From an uncultured Eubacteriales bacterium (GTDB taxonomy: Bacteria; Bacillota_A; Clostridia; Lachnospirales; Cellulosilyticaceae): 6,187 nucleotides of DNA. The position numbers and the translations under genes are program-made. Shown piece after piece: positions 1 through 6,187 of this stretch (position 1 is its first letter; each line of letters starts with the position of its first letter). The notes under the pieces were generated by a model, which did not search any database, was not told where the DNA came from, and saw only the letters and a list, made by a program, of their open reading frames with translations. The stretch spans positions 1 through 6,187 of the forward strand of contig USPX01000123.1 of assembly GCA_900556665.1 (NCBI GenBank). Direction: 5' to 3'.

Positions 1-1073
1 CTAAATACAGCACCTGCTTCTATAAGATCTGTTACAATACCTTCTTTAATAGCTTGTAAATAGATATTTTGTGTACCTGGGAATACGATACAACGTACAC
101 TAGGATCTACTTTTTTACCTTTTAAAATATCTCTAGCTGTGCGAAGGTCTTCCATACGTCCATTTGTACATGAACCAATTACAACTTGGTCAATTTTAAC
201 TTCTTTATCGCAGATTTCATCTACTGTTTTTGTGTTTTCTGGTAGATGTGGAAATGCTACTGTTGGGCGTACTTTAGAAAGGTCAATTTCATATACTGCT
301 TCATACTCAGCATCTTCATCTGCTTCATAAACTTTATATTCTTTAGTACTATGTTCTTTCATAAATTCAATTGTTAAATCATCTACTGGGAAAATACCAT
401 TTTTAGCCCCAGCCTCAATGGCCATATTTGCCATAGCAAAACGTGAATCCATAGAAAGGTTTTTAATACCATCTCCTACAAATTCCATAGATTTGTAAAG
501 TGCACCATCTACACCAATCATACCAATGATATGAAGGATTACATCTTTACCACTTACATATTTAGTTGGACAACCTGTTAATACAAATTTAAGTGCAGCT
601 GGTACTTTAAACCATGCTTTACCTGTTGCCATACCTGCTGCCATATCTGTACTACCGATTCCTGTTGAGAATGCACCAAGCGCACCATAAGTACAAGTAT
701 GTGAGTCAGCACCAATGATAACATCACCAGCAACTGCTAAACCTTTTTCTGGAATAAGTGCATGTTCTATTCCCATTTGACCTACTTCAAAGTAGTTTTC
801 AATTTCTTTGCTATTTGCAAATTCACGTACTGTTTTACATTGCTCAGCAGCTTTAATATCTTTGTTTGGTGTAAAGTGATCTGGTACTAAAGCGATTTTG
901 CTTTTGTGGAATACACAGTCACAACCAATTTTATTAAATTCACGAATAGCAACTGGTGATGTAATATCATTACCAAGTACAAGATCAAGATTTGCTTCAA
1001 TTAATTGACCTGCTACAACGCTTTCAAGTCCTGCATGTGCTGCTAATATTTTTTGGGTCATTGTCATTCCCAT
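1..1073 (-). CDS. leuC: 3-isopropylmalate dehydratase large subunit LeuC (3' end cut by window edge)
   Basis: This is the large subunit of isopropylmalate isomerase, a cytoplasmic aconitase-family [4Fe-4S] enzyme that with LeuD converts 2-isopropylmalate to 3-isopropylmalate in leucine synthesis. I translated 357 codons from ATG at 1073 with no stop; the frame runs off the window. Visible family motifs are GNDITSP (residues 34-40), PDHFTPNKD (64-72), [13 protein letters not shown] (121-133) and GSCTNGR (300-306). Cys302 in the last motif is the first expected cluster ligand. The other two, normally in a CGPC-type motif, should lie just past the edge. The sequence resembles the shorter (about 420 residue) LeuC/HacA-like form common in Clostridia and archaea. 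The start has in-frame ATGs at codons 1, 3 and 5 (MGMTMT). I chose the first because GAGGAG at 1083-1088 lies 9 bases upstream. A homoaconitase or related isomerase role is possible for this subfamily, but the leuA neighbour favours LeuC. Confidence 0.95.
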   Translation of the reverse strand, partial: MGMTMTQKILAAHAGLESVVAGQLIEANLDLVLGNDITSPVAIREFNKIGCDCVFHKSKIALVPDHFTPNKDIKAAEQCKTVREFANSKEIENYFEVGQMGIEHALIPEKGLAVAGDVIIGADSHTCTYGALGAFSTGIGSTDMAAGMATGKAWFKVPAALKFVLTGCPTKYVSGKDVILHIIGMIGVDGALYKSMEFVGDGIKNLSMDSRFAMANMAIEAGAKNGIFPVDDLTIEFMKEHSTKEYKVYEADEDAEYEAVYEIDLSKVRPTVAFPHLPENTKTVDEICDKEVKIDQVVIGSCTNGRMEDLRTARDILKGKKVDPSVRCIVFPGTQNIYLQAIKEGIVTDLIEAGAVF

Positions 1074-1082
1074 CTATATCAT

Positions 1083-1088
1083 CTCCTC
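1083..1088 (-). promoter_or_regulatory. leuC ribosome binding site
   Basis: On the minus strand this reads GAGGAG, 9 bases before the ATG at 1073. It supports the first of three closely spaced in-frame ATG codons (1073, 1067, 1061) as the leuC start; the other two would be 15 or more bases away. Confidence 0.75.
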
Positions 1089-1182
1089 ATCATTTACTCA
1101 TACGTTTATGTTCTGCCCCGGTTCTTGTGTCCTTTTATATTACTGTACTTATTATTCCCATATAAAAAAATAAACTTTAGAT

Positions 1183-1224
1183 AAAACCAAGAGCGCCGTT
1201 TTTATAAACCTAACTCTCGGTTTT
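1183..1224 (-). terminator. Hairpin between leuA and leuC (possible attenuator or processing site)
   Basis: On the minus strand AAAACCGAGAG (1224-1214) can pair with CTCTTGGTTTT (1193-1183), giving an 11 bp stem with one G-U pair. Inside its 20-base loop, GTTT and AAAC can add a short inner stem. The paired UUUU is followed by AUC and, about 8 bases later, by another U-rich run (around 1162-1173). That resembles a weak intrinsic terminator, but the large loop and interrupted U tract argue against a full stop. Since leuC follows in the same direction, it could be a partial terminator, an mRNA stability or cleavage element, or a chance structure. The stem is seen directly; the function is inferred. 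Confidence 0.4.
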
Positions 1225-1227
1225 TCC

Positions 1228-1242
1228 AAAGCTATATGCTTT
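1228..1242 (-). repeat. Small inverted repeat at the leuA stop codon
   Basis: On the minus strand AAAGC-ATATA-GCTTT forms a perfect 5 bp stem with a 5-base loop. It begins on the last base of the leuA TAA stop and sits just ahead of the larger hairpin at 1183-1224. It is too short to call a terminator alone, but the two stems together form a structured 3' end for the leuA part of the message. Confidence 0.35.
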
Positions 1243-2774
1243 TACGCCTCTCTTTTATTTTCTTGGTCGTATAACATATTATTAATAGCTGAAATATAAG
1301 CAAGTATACTTGCTTCTACTATATCCATGCTTACACCATAACCGTTGTAAACACCCTCATCATTTTTGATTTTTACATTCACTTCACCTTGTGCATCAGT
1401 CCCACCTGTTACAGAATTAATCACAAAGTCTTCTAATGTAAAGCGTTTACCAACTAGTTTATCAATTGCTTTATATGAAGCATCAATTGGACCATCATAT
1501 GATGAAACAACTTCTTCAAGTACATGGCCTGTTTTAGCAACAAGTCTTACAGATGAAGTAGTTGTAATGGTGTTCCCTGAATTGATTACAAAGCGTTCTA
1601 ACTTATAAAACTCTGGTACTTTTGATGTTTTATGATGAATTAACGCTTCAAGGTCTTTATCTGTTACAGTTTTCTTCTTATCAGCTAAAGCCTTAAATTG
1701 TTCAAATGCAATTTGAAGTGCATCATCTTCCAGCTCATATCCCATCTCTTTTAAACGATCTTCAAAGGCATGACGCCCTGAATGTTTTCCAAGTACTAAT
1801 TTGTTTTCAGTAAGACCAATAGACTCTGGTGTCATAATTTCATAAGTGCTCTTATTTGCAAGCATACCATGTTGATGAATACCAGATTCATGAGCAAAAG
1901 CATTTTCTCCAACAATTGCTTTATTAGGCTGTACTCTTACCCCTGTAATACTACTAAGGAGCTTACTTGTTTTATAAATCTCTTTGGTATTAATATTACA
2001 ACCAAGATTGTAGTAATCTTTTCTTGTATTAAGATTCATTACAAGTTCTTCAAGTGCTGCATTTCCCGCGCGTTCACCAATTCCATTAATCGTACATTCT
2101 AGTTGTCCTGCACCTGCCTTAGCTGCTGCTAAAGAGTTAGCAACAGCAAGACCTAAGTCATTGTGGCAATGTACAGATATAATTGCTTTATCAATTGAAG
2201 GTACGTTTTCACGAATACCTAATATTAACTTTGTCATTTCTTCTGGTGAAGCATATCCTACTGTATCTGGCACGTTAATCGTTGTTGCACCTGCCTGTAT
2301 AACTGCTTCAAATATTTGATATAAGAAAGCTGGGTTACTTCTTGATGCATCCTCTGCTGAAAATTCAATGTCATCACAGAATTTCTTAGCATAACGTACC
2401 ATTTCAGCTGCCGCTTCTAAAACTTGCTCTGGTGATTTCTTGAGCTTATAGGTCATGTGAATATCTGATGTAGCAATAAAAGTATGAATTCTAGGATATT
2501 TTGCTTCCTTCAACGCTTCTGCCGCCGCATCAATATCACCTTTGAGGGCACGTGCCAAACTTGTTACAGATGCATTTTTGATAGCTTTTGCAATGGATTT
2601 AACAGATGCGAAGTCTCCTGGCGATGAAGCTGCAAACCCAGCTTCCATAATATCTACCCCAAGACGTTCCAGTTGTTTTGCTACCTCTAACTTTTCAGCA
2701 AGGTTCATACTACAACCTGGTGATTGTTCACCATCTCTTAATGTGGTATCAAAAATTCTAACAATGTTTGCCAT
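1242..2774 (-). CDS. leuA: 2-isopropylmalate synthase
   Basis: LeuA condenses acetyl-CoA with 2-ketoisovalerate to 2-isopropylmalate, the committed step of leucine synthesis, in the cytoplasm. The 510-residue product matches the usual bacterial length. An N-terminal TIM-barrel (HMGL-like, about residues 4-270) carries the FDTTLRDGEQSPG signature (8-20), HCHNDLGLA (202-210) and NGIGERAGN (230-238). Arg13, the metal ligands Asp14, His202, His204 and Asn238, fall at exactly the positions I recall for the E. coli enzyme. A linker region (about 280-380) with HESGIHQ (295-301) leads to the C-terminal LeuA allosteric dimer domain (about 385-500), with VTGGTDAQGEV near its end, so leucine feedback inhibition is expected. 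The ATG at 2774 has AGGAAGGGG 7 bases upstream. It lies 25 bases after ilvC and is surely cotranscribed. A citramalate synthase role is conceivable within the superfamily, but the LeuA1-type sequence and the context argue against it. Confidence 0.96.
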   Translation of the reverse strand: MANIVRIFDTTLRDGEQSPGCSMNLAEKLEVAKQLERLGVDIMEAGFAASSPGDFASVKSIAKAIKNASVTSLARALKGDIDAAAEALKEAKYPRIHTFIATSDIHMTYKLKKSPEQVLEAAAEMVRYAKKFCDDIEFSAEDASRSNPAFLYQIFEAVIQAGATTINVPDTVGYASPEEMTKLILGIRENVPSIDKAIISVHCHNDLGLAVANSLAAAKAGAGQLECTINGIGERAGNAALEELVMNLNTRKDYYNLGCNINTKEIYKTSKLLSSITGVRVQPNKAIVGENAFAHESGIHQHGMLANKSTYEIMTPESIGLTENKLVLGKHSGRHAFEDRLKEMGYELEDDALQIAFEQFKALADKKKTVTDKDLEALIHHKTSKVPEFYKLERFVINSGNTITTTSSVRLVAKTGHVLEEVVSSYDGPIDASYKAIDKLVGKRFTLEDFVINSVTGGTDAQGEVNVKIKNDEGVYNGYGVSMDIVEASILAYISAINNMLYDQENKREA

Positions 2775-2781
2775 CTAGTTT

Positions 2782-2790
2782 CCCCTTCCT
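2782..2790 (-). promoter_or_regulatory. leuA ribosome binding site
   Basis: AGGAAGGGG on the minus strand ends 7 bases before the leuA ATG, inside the 25-base ilvC-leuA gap. This leaves no room for a separate promoter outside ilvC coding sequence. Confidence 0.75.
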
Positions 2791-2799
2791 ATATCAGTC

Positions 2800-3904
<1,105 letters not shown>

Positions 3905-4399
3905 CTAGTTCTTTAGCTCTTTTTCGCCCCTTTGTAAGGCTGTAAGACCTGTTCTAATAATCTCTTTAATACCATATGGTTCAACCATACTTGTTAAAGC
4001 ACTGATTTTACCTTGATCTCCTGTAGCTTCAATAATAAGTGAATCATTAGAAACATCAACGATATGTGCTCTAAAGATATTTGCAATCTCGATAATTTCA
4101 GCACGTGTCGCTTTACTTGCATGAATTTTAATCATTGCAAGTTCTCTATAAATAGAGGTTTCTTCTTTGAGTTCTAAAACTTTAATAACATCTACAAGTT
4201 TATTGAGTTGTTTCTTGATTTGTTCTAAAGTACTCTCATCTGCTGCTGTTACAATAGTCATACGAGATACTTTTGGGTCTTCTGTTTCACCAACAGATAA
4301 ACTGTCAATATTATAACCTCTTCTACTAAAAAGCCCAGATATACGGCTAAGTACACCTGAATGATTTTCTACTAATACAGATAGTACATGCTTTTTCAT
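3905..4399 (-). CDS. ilvN: Acetohydroxyacid synthase small (regulatory) subunit
   Basis: This regulatory subunit binds the catalytic IlvB, raises its activity and confers feedback inhibition, usually by valine. The 164 residues are a normal length (E. coli IlvH is 163). The N-terminal ACT domain (about 3-76) contains VENHSGVLSRISGLFSRRGYN. Gly15 and Asn30 correspond to IlvH Gly14 and Asn29, positions where changes are known to relieve valine inhibition, so a valine-sensitive enzyme is likely. The C-terminal ALS small-subunit domain (about 84-157) ends with RTGLTALQRG. I chose the ATG at 4399 because GAGG is 6 bases upstream and MKKHVLSVLVEN is the typical N-terminus. An in-frame ATG at 4411 would add MREN, uses a weaker AAAGGA site and cannot be excluded. 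The gene follows ilvB by 18 bases (6 with the longer start), as expected for coupled subunits. The symbol ilvH would be equally valid. Confidence 0.95.
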   Translation of the reverse strand: MKKHVLSVLVENHSGVLSRISGLFSRRGYNIDSLSVGETEDPKVSRMTIVTAADESTLEQIKKQLNKLVDVIKVLELKEETSIYRELAMIKIHASKATRAEIIEIANIFRAHIVDVSNDSLIIEATGDQGKISALTSMVEPYGIKEIIRTGLTALQRGEKELKN

Positions 4400-4402
4400 A
4401 TT

Positions 4403-4409
4403 CTCCCTC
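4403..4409 (-). promoter_or_regulatory. ilvN ribosome binding site overlapping an alternative ATG
   Basis: GAGGGAG on the minus strand begins on the G of an upstream in-frame ATG (4411-4409) and precedes the ATG at 4399 by a good distance. The overlap makes initiation at 4411 and at 4399 mutually awkward; the second ATG has the better site. Confidence 0.65.
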
Positions 4410-4417
4410 ATTTCTTT

Positions 4418-6016
4418 TTATCCTTTGGTACTTACTATAAACTCTAGGAAATATGCTTCTTTACTAGCTAATGCTTCCTTAAGTGCAGCTTCTATATCAC
4501 TACCTTTAGAAATAGTTTTAGCTTTAATGCCATAGGCCTCTACAAGCTTTGTAAAATCTGGATTACAATTAAGTGCTACACCATGTTCTTTAAGTTCTAC
4601 TTTTCTTTGAAGTTCCCTTACCATTCCAAGCCCACTGTTATTAAACAAGATAACTAATGGATGAACTTGTTCTTGCACCAGTGTGCCAAGTTCAAATAAA
4701 CTCATTTGGAAGCTACCATCACCTAATATACTCACAACCTGTCTGTCCTTATTACCCACACTTGCACCTACTGCCGCTGGAAGTGAATAGCCCATTGTCC
4801 CAAAACCACCTGAACAAATAAGTTGTCTGCCAGCATAAACTTCCATATTTCTTACTGTCCAAAATTGATTTTGACCTACATCTGCTACAATAACTGCATC
4901 ATCATTTAACATTTTAGATAATGTTTTTACAACAAGTTTAGGATTAACTGCATCTTCAGGATGTATTTCTTCCTTAACTTCTCTATTTTTATTGATATCT
5001 TCTTGCCATTTATTTGTATCAATCGGCTTAATATAATGACTCATTTCCTCTAAAATAACTTTTGCATCTCCAACAACTGGAATATTAGCTGATGTAATTT
5101 TTCCAATTTCAGCCGGATCGATATCTATATGTATAATACTTGCTTTTTCATCAAAAATCCCTGTGCTTGTAACTGCACGGTCCGCAATACGTGCACCTAT
5201 GAATAAAATAGTATCTGCATGTTTAAGCGCCCAATTGGAATGTTTAAAACCATGTGTTCCTATCATTCCAAAGTCTAATGAAGAAGTTGTATCAATACTA
5301 CCAAGCCCCATAAGTGTGTGGACTACTGGAATATTTGCAAGCTCTGCAAATTTCTTAAGTTCTTCTTTTGCATGGGCTAAAATAACCCCACCCCCTGCAC
5401 ATATAAGAGGCCTTTCACTTTGCCCTAAAAGTTTAATTGCTTTTTTAATTTGCCCTATGTGACCTTCTACAGTAGGTTTATAACCTCTGATTTTAACTTC
5501 TTTTGGATAGTTATAATCTATCTGTGCTGATTGTAAATCCATTGGAATATCAATAAGCACAGGTCCTGGTCTACCTGTTCTAGCAATGTAGAAAGCTTCT
5601 TTGACAATGCGTGGAAAATCTTTTGGGTTTTTAACTAAATAACTATGTTTAATGAAAGGTTCTGTTGCACCTGTAATATCTACTTCTTGGAAAACATCTC
5701 TTCCTATTAGCTGTGATTTTACTTGTCCTGTAAAAATAACAATAGGAATAGAATCCATATAAGCTGTTGCAATCCCTGTAATAAGGTTTGTTGCACCTGG
5801 ACCAGATGTTGCAAGACAAACTCCCACTTTATTCGTTGTTCTTGCATAACCACTTGCACTATGTACAGCTGCTTGCTCTTGTCTCACTAAAACATGATGA
5901 ATAGAGGAAGCTCTAAGTGATTCATATATATCAATAACTGCTGCTCCTGGATAACCAAAGACGACATCAACATTTTCCTCTTGCAAACATCGTACAAATA
6001 CATCTGATAATTTCAA
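4418..6016 (-). CDS. ilvB: Acetohydroxyacid (acetolactate) synthase catalytic subunit
   Basis: IlvB is the ThDP-, FAD- and Mg2+-dependent enzyme that makes 2-acetolactate from pyruvate (or acetohydroxybutyrate with 2-ketobutyrate), the first common BCAA step. The product is 532 residues from a TTG start. The N-terminal ThDP pyrimidine-binding domain (about 1-165) has GYPGAAV (21-27) and catalytic Glu47 in VRQEQAA. The central FAD-associated domain (about 188-322) has GARIADR (274-280). The C-terminal ThDP pyrophosphate domain (about 375-525) has GDGSFQM (432-438) and NN (459-460). The partner ilvN, next door, shows this is an anabolic AHAS and not a catabolic AlsS. Trp, Pro and Ala at the classic herbicide pocket are replaced (Leu469, Lys100, Val108). 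The TTG at 6016 has AAGGAGGGG upstream; a GTG at 6040 would place that site inside the gene and add an atypical MKIEGGVG extension. The frame ends with TAA at 4420-4418. Confidence 0.96.
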   Translation of the reverse strand: MKLSDVFVRCLQEENVDVVFGYPGAAVIDIYESLRASSIHHVLVRQEQAAVHSASGYARTTNKVGVCLATSGPGATNLITGIATAYMDSIPIVIFTGQVKSQLIGRDVFQEVDITGATEPFIKHSYLVKNPKDFPRIVKEAFYIARTGRPGPVLIDIPMDLQSAQIDYNYPKEVKIRGYKPTVEGHIGQIKKAIKLLGQSERPLICAGGGVILAHAKEELKKFAELANIPVVHTLMGLGSIDTTSSLDFGMIGTHGFKHSNWALKHADTILFIGARIADRAVTSTGIFDEKASIIHIDIDPAEIGKITSANIPVVGDAKVILEEMSHYIKPIDTNKWQEDINKNREVKEEIHPEDAVNPKLVVKTLSKMLNDDAVIVADVGQNQFWTVRNMEVYAGRQLICSGGFGTMGYSLPAAVGASVGNKDRQVVSILGDGSFQMSLFELGTLVQEQVHPLVILFNNSGLGMVRELQRKVELKEHGVALNCNPDFTKLVEAYGIKAKTISKGSDIEAALKEALASKEAYFLEFIVSTKG

Positions 6017-6021
6017 TCCAA

Positions 6022-6030
6022 CCCCTCCTT
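6022..6030 (-). promoter_or_regulatory. ilvB ribosome binding site deciding a TTG start
   Basis: AAGGAGGGG on the minus strand places its AGGAGG core 7 bases before TTG 6016, near ideal spacing. No comparable site precedes the in-frame GTG at 6040, and the protein from TTG begins MKLSDVF, as IlvB homologues do. Confidence 0.85.
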
Positions 6031-6048
6031 CAATTTTCACTTAATTGC

Positions 6049-6075
6049 ACATTTTTATGTAACATTTAAATATGT
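6049..6075 (-). repeat. Tandem ACAT/ATGT inverted repeats in the ilvB 5' UTR
   Basis: After the terminator U-run, the leader has two adjacent short inverted repeats. ACAT-6 bases-ATGT (6075-6062) is followed one base later by ACAT-4 bases-ATGT (6060-6049). Each could form only a 4 bp A/T-rich stem. No role is evident. Confidence 0.25.
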
Positions 6076-6077
6076 AT

Positions 6078-6108
6078 AAAAAAACCTCATCCCTTTAACG
6101 GGACGAGG
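6078..6108 (-). terminator. T-box intrinsic terminator upstream of ilvB
   Basis: On the minus strand CCTCGTCCC (6108-6100) pairs with GGGATGAGG (6093-6085), a 9 bp stem with one G-U pair and the 6-base loop GTTAAA. Seven Ts (6084-6078) follow. This is a textbook intrinsic terminator and is the default OFF state of the T-box. Confidence 0.93.
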
Positions 6109-6132
6109 AAGATTCCACGTGTTACCACCCAT
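6098..6132 (-). promoter_or_regulatory. T-box antiterminator
   Basis: Folding by eye gives helix A1, AUGGG (6132-6128) with CCCGU (6102-6098), including one U-G pair. Next comes the 7-base bulge UGGUAAC (6127-6121), then helix A2, ACG (6120-6118) with CGU (6105-6103). A U-U mismatch and a capping GGA/UCC stem with loop AUCU (6113-6110) complete it. This matches the known antiterminator architecture. Its 3' strand (6108-6098) overlaps the terminator's 5' arm and loop, so the two folds exclude each other. Confidence 0.85.
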
Positions 6133-6135
6133 TTT

Positions 6136-6183
6136 GACTAGTATCTATTTTTATACATCGTCCACTCTTTGGTTTATTAAACC
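6136..6183 (-). promoter_or_regulatory. T-box Stem III / linker region hairpins
   Basis: Two candidate stems sit just 5' of the T-box core. GGTTTAATAAACC (6183-6171) can form a 5 bp stem with a 3-base loop. GTAT/ATAC (6156-6141), possibly extended by GAC/GTC (6162-6160 with 6138-6136) across an internal loop, forms the other. One of them probably corresponds to Stem III of the T-box class, but the missing upstream sequence prevents a firm assignment. Confidence 0.4.
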
Positions 6184-6187
6184 ATGC

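Larger units (their letters stand above)
6078..6187 (-). ncRNA. T-box leader RNA of the ilv-leu operon (5' part missing)
   Basis: The leader of the operon carries a T-box core on the minus strand, GGGTGGTAACACG (6130-6118), followed by an intrinsic terminator. T-box RNAs sense the charging state of a tRNA: uncharged tRNA pairs its NCCA end with UGGN and stabilises the antiterminator, permitting transcription. Here UGGN is UGGU (6127-6124), so it should pair with a discriminator A, which fits tRNA-Leu, -Ile or -Val. Stem I, the specifier loop and the promoter lie upstream of the window edge, so the tRNA cannot be named. The terminator U-run ends about 62 bases before the ilvB start. Class and position are clear; regulation is inferred from the family. 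Confidence 0.93.

Noticed and set aside
139..330. Plus-strand frames of 63-99 codons at 139-330, 1366-1608, 1869-2102, 2542-2778 and 5163-5462.
   Set aside because: Each lies wholly or almost wholly antisense inside a well-identified minus-strand gene, has low-complexity or unfamiliar translation, and shows no recognisable domain.
1071..1102. Overlapping ATG/stop mini-frames just before leuC (for example ATG AGT AAA TGA and ATG ATA TAG).
   Set aside because: They arise from an AT-rich run of ATGATGA-like sequence around the ribosome binding site; nothing suggests translation of 2-4 codon frames.
1135..1161. An 8-codon minus-strand frame, MGIISTVI, in the leuA-leuC gap that looks like a BCAA-rich leader peptide.
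   Set aside because: There is no ribosome binding site before its ATG (the upstream bases are a T-rich run), and no downstream terminator/antiterminator pair responds to it. Ile codons are frequent by chance in AT-rich sequence.
1074..1182. A separate promoter for leuC.
   Set aside because: Several TAATAT/AATAAT-like -10 matches exist in this AT-rich stretch, but at 17-base spacing none has a -35 box with more than a couple of matching bases.

Overview
The window is a segment of a branched-chain amino acid (BCAA) biosynthesis operon, read entirely on the minus strand (from high to low coordinates). In transcription order it holds the 3' part of a T-box leader RNA (about 6187-6078), then ilvB (6016-4418), ilvN (4399-3905), ilvC (3798-2800), leuA (2774-1242) and the first 357 codons of leuC (1073 to the window edge at base 1). 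The other long open frames in the window are shadows of these genes and are not annotated. AT-rich coding sequence, strong AGGAGG-type ribosome binding sites, T-box control, and the style of the IlvB, IlvN, IlvC and LeuC proteins all point to a low-GC Firmicute, most likely a member of the Clostridia. A genus cannot be given from this sequence alone.

Layout: 6041-6187 is leader RNA. It contains a T-box antiterminator (6098-6132) whose 3' strand is also the 5' strand of a strong intrinsic terminator (6078-6108). ilvB and ilvN are separated by 18 bases (a possible upstream ilvN ATG would narrow this to 6). A 105-base, almost pure A/T gap precedes ilvC. leuA follows ilvC after 25 bases. leuC follows leuA after a 168-base gap that holds one or two RNA hairpins. 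No other stretch lacks a gene for more than 170 bases.

How the genes work together: IlvB/IlvN (acetohydroxyacid synthase) joins two pyruvates to acetolactate, or pyruvate plus 2-ketobutyrate to acetohydroxybutyrate. IlvC isomerises and reduces the product to the dihydroxyacid. The next enzyme, dihydroxyacid dehydratase IlvD, is not in this window. LeuA diverts 2-ketoisovalerate into leucine synthesis, and LeuC (with LeuD, presumably downstream) isomerises 2-isopropylmalate. The T-box should let transcription enter the operon when a cognate tRNA is uncharged; the specifier loop that would name that tRNA lies outside the window.

I found no evidence of a new system: this is conserved core metabolism. 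The points worth a second look are protein-level (herbicide-site and substrate-selectivity residues in IlvB, and the cofactor loop of IlvC) and RNA-level (T-box details and the leuA-leuC hairpins). All start positions were chosen by ribosome binding site and family N-terminus. They differ from the longest open frame for ilvB (TTG start), ilvN and ilvC.
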